Source: Kibdelosporangium sp. MJ126-NF4 (GTDB lineage: Bacteria > Actinomycetota > Actinomycetes > Mycobacteriales > Pseudonocardiaceae). From it: a stretch of DNA of 64,000 bases. Below the pieces are notes generated by a model. It searched no databases. It was not told the origin of the DNA and saw nothing but the letters and a program-made list of their open reading frames with translations. Location of the stretch: NCBI RefSeq assembly GCF_000826545.1, contig NZ_CDME01000002.1, forward strand, positions 1,559,187-1,623,186, read 5' to 3'. The position numbers were made by a program, and so were the translations under genes. Shown here one piece after another: positions 27,804-34,939 of this stretch (position 1 is its first letter; each line of letters opens with the position of its first letter).

Positions 27804-28748
27804 ATGACCATCTCGCATGATCGGCTCGACGCTGCCGCGACGACAGACCGATGGGAGATGTCTACGCTGCGTCACGACCGGCTCGTGGCGGGAGAGTCGA
27901 CGAGCGGTTGGCTGTGGACCTTGCTCCTGCACGGCTCGGCCGAGCTCGAGACGGCGGCGGGGCGGCAGCCGCTTCGGGAGGGCGACGCGGTGCTCGTCAC
28001 GTCGAGGACGGCCTACCGGCTGACCGCCACGACGGAGGTCGCCGATCTCGCGGTTGCCGATCTCCGGCTCGTGGTATCGCCCCGGCGCTTGCCGAGCCCG
28101 CTGGTCGTCTGCGACTTCCGTGACCAGCACGAGGGCGTGGCCGCGCTCGTCACCGCCTGCCAGCTGCGGGAAGCAAGCGCGCAACCTGTCTTCTCGACCG
28201 GATACGGCGCGCTGCTCGGCGCCACCATGACGACCTCGTGGGAGGCGGCTGCGGGCCCCGACGCGGCGGAGGAACCGGACGGCTCTGTCGTCGACGTCAT
28301 TTCCGCACTGGTGGACCGCCCCGGCGAACCGTGGACACTCGACACGATGGCCAGCGTCGGCCATCTTTCCCGCTCCGCGCTCGTGGAGCGTTTCCGACGG
28401 TCGGCAGGCACGAGCCCGATGCGGGCGCTCCGCGAGATCCGGATGGACGCGGCGCGGCGGCTCCTGCGTGATCCCGCGCGTCCGGTCACACAGATCGCGC
28501 TCACCGTCGGCTACAGCTCAACGGCCGCCTTCAGCCGGGCGTTCTCCGCTCATCACGGTGTCGCCCCGCAGGAGTGGCGCAACGTCCCCCGCGCGGGGGA
28601 CGCGCAGCAGCCCGAATCCGAGGCCCGCGGCGAGCGCGAACACGGCTCCGACAAGCAGCGCGGTGCCGACGCCCGTCCCGTCGACCATCGAGCCGCCGAC
28701 GGCCGAGCCGACTGTTATGGCCACCTGGAAAGCCATGACCTGCAGTGA
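27804..28748 (+). CDS. AraC-family transcriptional regulator
   Basis: 314 residues. The N-terminal cupin-like sensor (about 15-115) includes LLLHGSAELETAAGRQPLRE. The C-terminal AraC double helix-turn-helix (about 170-265) carries PWTLDTMASVGHLSRSALVE, then ARRLLRDPARPVTQIALTVG, then YSSTAAFSRAFSAHHGVAPQ. I use the ATG at 27804 after GTAGGTGG; GTG at 27798 is possible. The true domain ends near 28593. The remaining 50 residues are charged and read through the 3' end of the convergent transporter gene, giving a 231-bp tail-to-tail overlap. A role in controlling that transporter is plausible but not shown. Confidence 0.82.
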   Translation: MTISHDRLDAAATTDRWEMSTLRHDRLVAGESTSGWLWTLLLHGSAELETAAGRQPLREGDAVLVTSRTAYRLTATTEVADLAVADLRLVVSPRRLPSPLVVCDFRDQHEGVAALVTACQLREASAQPVFSTGYGALLGATMTTSWEAAAGPDAAEEPDGSVVDVISALVDRPGEPWTLDTMASVGHLSRSALVERFRRSAGTSPMRALREIRMDAARRLLRDPARPVTQIALTVGYSSTAAFSRAFSAHHGVAPQEWRNVPRAGDAQQPESEARGEREHGSDKQRGADARPVDHRAADGRADCYGHLESHDLQ

Positions 28749-29762
28749 CAGCGCCGACTCGGTCCGCTCCGGTTCGACCCGGGTCACCCACAGTTGCGTC
28801 GCGACCGGGACCATGTTGAACCCGAAACCCCACACCAGGATCCCGACGGTCAGCACCGGAGGTGACGGCGCCACGGCGGTGACAAGCAGTCCCACGCCGA
28901 GCAGTACCGGCGCCGTGGCGGTCGCGAGCCGCAGCCGGGAAGACAGTGCGCCCGCGGCGAAGTTGCCGAACACCCCCGCGACACCCCACAGCACCAGCAG
29001 TAGCGCGGCACTGTCCGGCGCGTTGCGCTCGATCGCCAACCGGATGTACGGGTACGCGGTGAAGTTTCCGAACGCCACCAACACCACGCAGGCGACGCCT
29101 GTCATGAGCCGCCACTGGACGACCGCCTGCCGCAACATGCGCAGCCCAGCCGCCGGATGCGCGGGCACGCGCGGCAACGCCACCAGGACAGCCACGGCGG
29201 CGAAAGCTGTGAGCACGGCGGCACCGGCGAACGCGACCCGCCAGCTGACCTGGTCGCCGACCAGCGACGCGACCGGTACCCCGATCACGGTCGCACCACT
29301 CACCCCGAACGCCAGTGACGTCGACACGAACCCGCTGCGGCCCGGCATCACGTGCATCCCCGCACCGAAGGCGAAGGACCAGTAGCCCGCGAGCGCGACT
29401 CCCAGGATGACCCGCCCGGCCAGCAACACGGCGAAGTTGGGCGCGAACGCCACCGCGAAGTTGGCCACCGAACCGGCCGCGAGCAGGCTGACCAGCACCG
29501 TCCGCCGGTCCGTCCGTGGCAGGAACACCGCGATGCTCGGTGCCGTGAAGGCGCCCGCGATCGCAGTCACCGCCACCGCCAGCCCAACTGTTCCCTCGCT
29601 GACGCCCAGATCGCGAGCGATCGGGGGCAGCACACCGGCGGGCAGGAACTCGCTCGCGACGAGCATCGCGATTCCCGCCCAGAGCGCAGCGATCGGCCCC
29701 CACCGCCGAGGTCCCACCTGAGGCGCCGCGCTTGCTTCGGTCGTGGAGTATTCCGTCGTCAC
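28518..29762 (-). CDS. MFS transporter, AraJ/chloramphenicol-exporter-like (DHA1)
   Basis: 414-residue membrane protein with about 12 transmembrane helices. The pattern (LWAGIAMLVASEFLPAGVLP, LPRTDRRTVLVSLLAAGSVA, GRVILGVALAGYWSFAFGAG) fits the DHA1/AraJ branch of exporters. I start it at GTG 29762 (VTTEYSTTEAS); the track's start adds 24 polar residues. TM12 ends near 28596, and the last 25 residues (RAGDVAPLLRGDTVMSGERP and beyond) run antisense to the AraC DNA-binding domain. Substrate unknown. It is the likely target of the adjacent AraC regulator. Confidence 0.82.
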   Translation of the reverse strand: MTTEYSTTEASAAPQVGPRRWGPIAALWAGIAMLVASEFLPAGVLPPIARDLGVSEGTVGLAVAVTAIAGAFTAPSIAVFLPRTDRRTVLVSLLAAGSVANFAVAFAPNFAVLLAGRVILGVALAGYWSFAFGAGMHVMPGRSGFVSTSLAFGVSGATVIGVPVASLVGDQVSWRVAFAGAAVLTAFAAVAVLVALPRVPAHPAAGLRMLRQAVVQWRLMTGVACVVLVAFGNFTAYPYIRLAIERNAPDSAALLLVLWGVAGVFGNFAAGALSSRLRLATATAPVLLGVGLLVTAVAPSPPVLTVGILVWGFGFNMVPVATQLWVTRVEPERTESALSLQVMAFQVAITVGSAVGGSMVDGTGVGTALLVGAVFALAAGLGFGLLRVPRAGDVAPLLRGDTVMSGERPAEGGR

Positions 29763-29835
29763 ACCTAGACAATCACCGCGCGGGCGCCGGTCTTGTTGAT
29801 CGTCCGACGTGACCGGTTGATCGCACGAACGCACC

Positions 29836-30432
29836 TCACCGCGTTCCGGTGACCGACCGACTCGCGGTCAGCTGATGACGATGGACGGTGAACGCGGTCA
29901 CCAGGCCGGTCGGGAACAGGACGAAGTGCGGCGCGGAGATCGTCAGGTCGTGCACGACGATTCCGTAGCTGAGCCAGACCGCGCTGGCGGCGGTCACCAG
30001 CCAGTACATCGCCGGTGACACACCGGCCACCTGCTCAGGTTCGCGGATCACCCGGATCATCTGCGGAAGGTTCACCACCGCGGCCACGACCACCGCGGCG
30101 ACCGACACACCCAGATGCCACGGCGTCAGCGCGGCGATCGCCACAGTCACCCCGGCGACTCCCACCAGAACCTTCCGGCGCGCCGTCCGATCGCCGAAGT
30201 ACACGAACCCGGCCACGATCAGGAACCCCAACGCGATCGGCGCCTGGCCCAGGAACAACTCCAGGTCGGCGGCGCGCACCGAGTAGACCGACCAGAGCAG
30301 CCGCGCGCCGAACCCCGCGAGCACCGTCCCCAGCGCGATACCGACAACCGAACGCCGGGCCCGCCACACCTGCGGCCAGATGAACGTGAGGTTGAGGACG
30401 ATCCCCACCCAGCCGAGCACGTGCGAAAACAC
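29836..30432 (-). CDS. PQ-loop (SWEET/MtN3-like) membrane protein
   Basis: 198 residues with about six to seven hydrophobic segments in two halves. Each half has a PQ motif: VLNLTFIWPQVWRARRSVVG and VNLPQMIRVIREP. PQ-loop proteins include SemiSWEET sugar uniporters and lysosomal amino-acid transporters; a duplicated pair in one chain resembles the eukaryotic arrangement. It is divergent from the CGNR regulator gene with a 15-bp inverted repeat between them, so it is probably controlled by that regulator. The transported substrate is unknown. Confidence 0.75.
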   Translation of the reverse strand: MFSHVLGWVGIVLNLTFIWPQVWRARRSVVGIALGTVLAGFGARLLWSVYSVRAADLELFLGQAPIALGFLIVAGFVYFGDRTARRKVLVGVAGVTVAIAALTPWHLGVSVAAVVVAAVVNLPQMIRVIREPEQVAGVSPAMYWLVTAASAVWLSYGIVVHDLTISAPHFVLFPTGLVTAFTVHRHQLTASRSVTGTR

Positions 30433-30450
30433 CCTGTCACACCCCCATCA

Positions 30451-30490
30451 GTGTACACATGGTCTACATGCCTTTAGACCATGTGTACAC
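30451..30490. promoter_or_regulatory. Perfect 15-bp inverted-repeat operator
   Basis: GTGTACACATGGTCT (30451-30465) and AGACCATGTGTACAC (30476-30490) are perfect inverted copies with a 10-bp spacer. They fill the divergent promoter between the PQ-loop and CGNR genes and end 8 bp before the CGNR start. Each copy also contains the 8-bp palindrome GTGTACAC. A strong candidate binding site for the CGNR protein. Confidence 0.75.
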
Positions 30491-30498
30491 TAGGAGGC

Positions 30499-31077
30499 GT
30501 GGACATCGCACGACCAGACCGATGGCTGATCATCGGTGGTCATGTGGCCCTCGACCTGTGCAACACGAGGGCGTGGCGGCTCGACTCGAACCGGTCGATC
30601 GACCGGCTACACGACTGGGCTGACGTCCTCGACTGGTACGCAACGGTCAGCCCGGACGCAGGCCCCGTCGACGGTGACGGTGACGTGGAACGAATCCGCG
30701 CACTGCGCGACGCCACCATCGCCGTGCTGGACGCCCACGTCGAAGGCCGGGCCCCCGGAGCCGATGGCCTACGCGTGATCCTCAACGAGTACCGGGAGTT
30801 CGTCCACGCCGCCAGCCCGGAACCCGGATTGCCCCTGACACTGCGCATCACCCGGCCAACCGCAGCCGACCTCCCCCTCCTGCTGGCTTCGTCCGTGGTG
30901 AACCTGCTGCGGGACCACGATCTCACCCGCCTGCGCCGCTGCGACGGCGCGGGCTGCGGCTCGTTCTTCTTCGACCACACCCGAAACCACAGCCGCCGCT
31001 GGTGCGCCCCGGACGACTGCGGCAACCGCCACCGCGTACGCGCATACGCCCGCCGCCACTCCCCTCGGCGGAAATAG
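30499..31077 (+). CDS. CGNR zinc-finger (ABATE-domain) regulator
   Basis: 192 residues. The GTG at 30499 follows TAGGAGGC. The N-terminal ABATE domain (WLIIGGHVALDLCNTRAWRL, then DSNRSID) is followed by a C-terminal CGNR zinc finger: RRCDGAGCGSFFFDHTRNHS, then RRWCAPDDCGNRHRVRAYA. The paired cysteines (C-x4-C and C-x4-C) probably hold zinc. CGNR proteins are thought to be stress-response transcription regulators. The perfect palindrome immediately upstream suggests autoregulation and control of the divergent PQ-loop gene. Confidence 0.88.
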   Translation: MDIARPDRWLIIGGHVALDLCNTRAWRLDSNRSIDRLHDWADVLDWYATVSPDAGPVDGDGDVERIRALRDATIAVLDAHVEGRAPGADGLRVILNEYREFVHAASPEPGLPLTLRITRPTAADLPLLLASSVVNLLRDHDLTRLRRCDGAGCGSFFFDHTRNHSRRWCAPDDCGNRHRVRAYARRHSPRRK

Positions 31078-31129
31078 GCTCCTCGGTTATTGGTTCGACA
31101 GCCGGGACGGACATGATCAGACTGCGCTT

Positions 31130-32245
31130 GTGATCCCCGTTCTGTGGCTGTGTGGACCACCTGGTGTCGGCAAGACGTCTGTCGCCTGGCAGATTCACCA
31201 TCACCTGCGTGACAGCGGTGTCGCGGCCGCCTACGTCGACATCGACCAACTCGGCATGTGTTTCCCGGAGCAGGAATCGGATCCTGGGCGGCACCGGTTG
31301 AAGGCACGCACTCTCGCGTCCGTGGTGGCGAACTTCGCCGCACACGGTGCGACCTGTGTTGTGGTGTCAGGGGTCGTGGATCCCGCTGCCCGGGTCGCGG
31401 TGCCAGGCGCGGCCGTGACGGTGTGCCGGTTGCGGGTGGACCGTGACGAGTTGGTGCGGCGTTTCGTGGGGCGTTCGGGGGACGAGGAATCTGTCCCGGG
31501 TGTGGTGGCCGTGGCCGACGACATGGACGCCAGCACGATCGCAGACCTGTGCGTGGATACCACCGGCCTGACCGTGCCCGAGGTGGCGGCGGCCGTGACG
31601 GCCGCTGCGAGTGGCTGGCGTACCGCGACCGGCGGGCCACCGCCGTTGCCCGTGTTCGCCCCGGCGGACGGCAGGATCTTGTGGGTGAGTGGCGTGCCGG
31701 GAGTGGGGACGTCGATGGTCGGCTTCACGCTGTACCAGCGCGCCCTGCACGCGGGCCACACGATGGGCTACCTGGACCTGCGACAGGTCGGATTCGGCGC
31801 GCACGAAGGGGTGGACCACCAACTCCGGGCGGCGAACGTGGCCGCGGTGTGGCAGGCGTACCGGGATCTGGGCGCCGACGGGTTGGTGATCGCCGGTGAG
31901 ATCAGCACTGCCGAGCCCTACGCGGACGCGCTGCCAGCCGCGACGTTGACGGTGTGCCGCCTGCATGCGGATGCGGCGGATCTGGCTGAACGCATCCTGC
32001 CGCGCGGCGAGCGGAGCAGTTGGCCGCAGCCCGGCGATCCGCTGCTGGGCCAGCCGCCTGAGCGGTTGCGACAGGTCGTGGAACAAGCAGTCGTCGACGG
32101 TGAGGCGCTGGAACGCGCCGAGATCGGTGTACGGGTGGACAGCAGTGGTCTGGGCATCGCCGAGACCGCCGACGCGGTCCTCGCCACGGGTGTTCGCTGG
32201 ACGCCCGGACAACGATCTGCGGCGGGACGAGGGACTGGACGGTAA
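31130..32245 (+). CDS. Tandem P-loop NTPase-like protein with a degenerate second site
   Basis: 371 residues made of two related halves. Half 1 (about 1-165) opens IPVLWLCGPPGVGKTSVAWQ, an intact Walker A. Half 2 (about 180-345) opens RILWVSGVPGVGTSMVGFTL, where the Walker lysine is replaced by threonine. Each half has a nucleotide-kinase-like pattern (YVDIDQLGM / YLDLRQVGF; ATCVVVSGVVDP / ADGLVIAGEIS; VTVCRLRVDRDELVRRF / LTVCRLHADAADLAERI). This points to an internal duplication in which only the first half should bind ATP. No specific function is known; a small-molecule kinase or chaperone-like role is possible. The start is the GTG at 31130, with a weak ribosome site. The LysR gene begins 40 bp downstream. 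Confidence 0.7.
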   Translation: MIPVLWLCGPPGVGKTSVAWQIHHHLRDSGVAAAYVDIDQLGMCFPEQESDPGRHRLKARTLASVVANFAAHGATCVVVSGVVDPAARVAVPGAAVTVCRLRVDRDELVRRFVGRSGDEESVPGVVAVADDMDASTIADLCVDTTGLTVPEVAAAVTAAASGWRTATGGPPPLPVFAPADGRILWVSGVPGVGTSMVGFTLYQRALHAGHTMGYLDLRQVGFGAHEGVDHQLRAANVAAVWQAYRDLGADGLVIAGEISTAEPYADALPAATLTVCRLHADAADLAERILPRGERSSWPQPGDPLLGQPPERLRQVVEQAVVDGEALERAEIGVRVDSSGLGIAETADAVLATGVRWTPGQRSAAGRGTGR

Positions 32246-32285
32246 CCTGGGACAGCGGGCGCCCCGGTGATCAGGAGTGATCCAG

Positions 32286-33266
32286 ATGGATCTTGGCCCG
32301 CAACACCTTCGGATGCTCGACGCGGTCGCGGCGGCAGGCAGCATCAGCGAGGCCGCGGCTCGGCTCGATCTCGGACAGCCCGCCGTGAGCCGTATGTTGC
32401 GGAGGCTGGAGAACCACCTCGGGTTCGCGCTGTTCGATCGATCGTCCAGCGGAGTGCGCCTCACCCCGATGGGCGCCGAGGTGCTCAGCCGTACCCGTGC
32501 CACACTGGCCGGGATCGCCGAGGTCAACTCGGTGCTGCGGCGCCCGCCCGCCGGTGCGGCGGGACCGTTGCGGATCGGTGGACAGGCCTCGCCCGCGTTC
32601 ACTCACGTCGGTGCGCGGATCGCGGCGCTGTGGCCGTCGCGGCGGGTGGAACTGCGGATGGATCAGGGCAGCGGCCGGATACTGGCGTTGCTGGCGTCCG
32701 GCGCGTTGGACATCGGGATGATCCAGGTCCCGGTCGGGTACTCGGTGACGGTTCCCGCCGAGGTGGAGCAGCACGTTCTGGTGCTGCGCGAGCCGGAGTT
32801 CGTGGGGATGGCCGAGCACTGCCCACTCGCCGCCCGCCAGGTGGTGGATCTCGCGGACCTCGCCGACCACGAATGGCTGGACGACCCCGTCGACGACGGG
32901 CCTTGGCCCGGTTTCCTGCGGCGGCAGTGCGCCAAGGCGGGCTTCACCCCGCAGGTGGGCTTCTGGTCCACCAACTGGGACTTCGGCACGTCGGTGATCA
33001 GGTCGGGGCGGGCGGTGGCCATCTACTTCCCGACCGCACGCCCCCGCGAGGGCGTGGTGTTCCGCCCGCTGCGCGGCAATCCACTGGCCCACCGCGTGAT
33101 CCTGTTGTGGCGCAGGGAGGCACGGGTCGCCGCACTGCGGCTGCGCGACGAGATCGGCCGGGCCTACCTCGAACTGGTCGCCGCCAACCCGCTGTACACC
33201 CAGTGGTGGAACGAGAACGCCGACGCTCATCCCGCCCTGCCGACGGTGGTGGGCCGCGTTCTATGA
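32286..33266 (+). CDS. LysR-family transcriptional regulator
   Basis: 326 residues. The ATG at 32286 follows AGGAG by 8 nt; the GTG at 32277 is inside that ribosome site and is less likely. The winged helix (LRMLDAVAAAGSISEAAARL, then DLGQPAVSRMLRRLENHLG) and a LysR substrate-binding domain are clear. No divergent partner exists; upstream is the P-loop gene on the same strand and downstream are proteases after about 108 bp. Its target cannot be assigned. Confidence 0.87.
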   Translation: MDLGPQHLRMLDAVAAAGSISEAAARLDLGQPAVSRMLRRLENHLGFALFDRSSSGVRLTPMGAEVLSRTRATLAGIAEVNSVLRRPPAGAAGPLRIGGQASPAFTHVGARIAALWPSRRVELRMDQGSGRILALLASGALDIGMIQVPVGYSVTVPAEVEQHVLVLREPEFVGMAEHCPLAARQVVDLADLADHEWLDDPVDDGPWPGFLRRQCAKAGFTPQVGFWSTNWDFGTSVIRSGRAVAIYFPTARPREGVVFRPLRGNPLAHRVILLWRREARVAALRLRDEIGRAYLELVAANPLYTQWWNENADAHPALPTVVGRVL

Positions 33267-33374
33267 CGTCGGTGAATGGGCAATCGGCATAGCCGTCAGC
33301 GGTCGCGGCGCAAGATCGTGGATGCGTAGTGGTTCAGACCACATCCGTCCGATTTGGTTCGGCGAGGAGTGCGC

Positions 33375-34157
33375 ATGTATCCGCGATTGTTGTACCGAGG
33401 TGTGCTGGCGGCACTGCTGTCGGCGCTCCTGCTGGCGTTGCCGGTCCCTGTCGGTCGAGCGGCTGGGAACGTCCCTCCGCCGAACGTCTCGCCGTTGATC
33501 GTCGACGGCGACGCGGCGACGGAGCCCTACCCCTGGATGGCGTCTCTCCAGGTCGGCGCGGGAAATCACTTCTGCGGCGCGGTTCTGGTCCACCCGCGCT
33601 GGGTGGCCACGGCCGGACACTGCATCCAGCGCGTGACGGAGTTCCAGGTCCGGATCGGCAGCGTGCACCGGAGTTCCGGTGGCGAGGTCGCCAACTCCGC
33701 CTCCTTCGCCGTGCTGCCGGGTGATTTCGTGCTGGTCCAGCTCGACCGCGCCGTCTCGGCCACACCGATCCCCCGCGTCCCGGCCCGGCCCGCCGTCGGC
33801 TCCGGCCTCCGCCTGCTCGGCTGGGGCCAGACCTGTGCCAGCTGGTGGGGCTGTCAGCCGCCGCTGCCGGAGGATCTGCGGCAACTGGACACCACACTCG
33901 TCGACGCCGCCCGCTGCCCCAGTGGCCGGATCACTCCCGCGTCGGAGATCTGCGTGTCCAACGTCGGCGGGAAAGGCGCGTGCTACGGGGACTCCGGCGG
34001 TCCCGCGATCCAGAAAGTCGACGGGCGCTGGGCGGTCGTCGGGCTCACCAGCCGGTCAGGCGTCAACAACATCGACTGCGCGACCGGGCCTGCCATCTAC
34101 ACCGACATCGTCGCCTATGAGCAGTACATCAGGCGCTACGCCGAAGGCCAGGAGTAG
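33375..34157 (+). CDS. Secreted trypsin-like serine protease 1
   Basis: 260-residue S1 family protease. The ATG at 33375 follows GAGGAGTGCGC. The signal peptide (MYPRLLYRGVLAALLSALLL and following, to VGRAAG) is followed by a short propeptide ending before LIVDGDAATEPYPWMASLQV. The catalytic triad is H82 (VATAGHC), D117 (PGDFVLVQL) and S207 (CYGDSGGP). Paired cysteines (QTC, WWGC, RCPSG, EICV, KGACYG) suggest disulfides. The S1-pocket residue six before the serine is not the trypsin aspartate (KGACYGDS), so trypsin-like cleavage is not assured. It lies 10 bp before its paralogue. Confidence 0.88.
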   Translation: MYPRLLYRGVLAALLSALLLALPVPVGRAAGNVPPPNVSPLIVDGDAATEPYPWMASLQVGAGNHFCGAVLVHPRWVATAGHCIQRVTEFQVRIGSVHRSSGGEVANSASFAVLPGDFVLVQLDRAVSATPIPRVPARPAVGSGLRLLGWGQTCASWWGCQPPLPEDLRQLDTTLVDAARCPSGRITPASEICVSNVGGKGACYGDSGGPAIQKVDGRWAVVGLTSRSGVNNIDCATGPAIYTDIVAYEQYIRRYAEGQE

Positions 34158-34167
34158 GAGAACTGTG

Positions 34168-34935
34168 ATGTTTCGTCGAATCGTCCTGTGTCTGTCCACA
34201 GTCGCGTTGGCGGTCACCGCCGGGGTGATGGCACCTGCGATCGGTGTGGCCGTACCCAACGCGGCCCAGCCGTTGATCGTTGGTGGTCGCCCGGCGAGTG
34301 AGCCCTATCCGTCGTTCGCGAAGCTCAACGTCCCGGAAGGATTCGTCTGTGGCGGCGTCGTGATCGCGCCGTTGTGGGTCGCCACGGCCAAACACTGCCT
34401 TGAGCCGTTCGGCCCGGTGACCTTCGTGCGCATCGGGGGCACGACTCTCGCTGAGGGCGAACGGATCGACGTCGTCCAACGGATCGGGGCACCGGGCGAC
34501 TCCGATCTCGGTCTGCTCAAACTGGCCAAACCCACCAGTGCCACACCGACCAGGATCACCAGGGCACCACTGGCGCCCGGTCTGCCCGTCCGGATCATCG
34601 GCCACGGCCAGACCTGCCCGGAACCGGAATGCGGCGGCGCATCCCGAACACTGAACGAACTGGACACCAAACTCCACCCGCCACGCGACTGCTACGGGAT
34701 CGCGGCGAACGAGATCTGCGTCGGCGACGCGGCCGGAGTCGGCAACCCGGGCAAGGGTGCCTGCTACGGCGACTCCGGCGGCCCGGCGTTCACCAAGGTC
34801 AACGGGACCTGGGAGTTGGCGGGAACCACCAGCCGCAGCGGCGGTGGCGCGGTGTGCACGTGGTACCCGTCGATCTACAACAGCGTGCCCGCCCACCGGT
34901 CCTTCATCGAGCAACACACCACGCCGTTGCCTTGA
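34168..34935 (+). CDS. Secreted trypsin-like serine protease 2
   Basis: 255-residue paralogue of the preceding gene. The ATG at 34168 follows GGAGAACTGTG. It has a signal peptide (MFRRIVLCLSTVALAVTAGV onwards) and the N-terminal PLIVGGRPASEPYPSFAKLN. The triad is present in ATAKHC (histidine; the usual glycine is lysine), GDSDLGLLKL (aspartate) and CYGDSGGP (serine). Shared cysteine pattern and the GHGQTCPEPECGG/GWGQTC segments show a tandem duplication. It ends 4 bp from the convergent end of the 1908-aa gene. Confidence 0.88.
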   Translation: MFRRIVLCLSTVALAVTAGVMAPAIGVAVPNAAQPLIVGGRPASEPYPSFAKLNVPEGFVCGGVVIAPLWVATAKHCLEPFGPVTFVRIGGTTLAEGERIDVVQRIGAPGDSDLGLLKLAKPTSATPTRITRAPLAPGLPVRIIGHGQTCPEPECGGASRTLNELDTKLHPPRDCYGIAANEICVGDAAGVGNPGKGACYGDSGGPAFTKVNGTWELAGTTSRSGGGAVCTWYPSIYNSVPAHRSFIEQHTTPLP

Positions 34936-34939
34936 CCTG

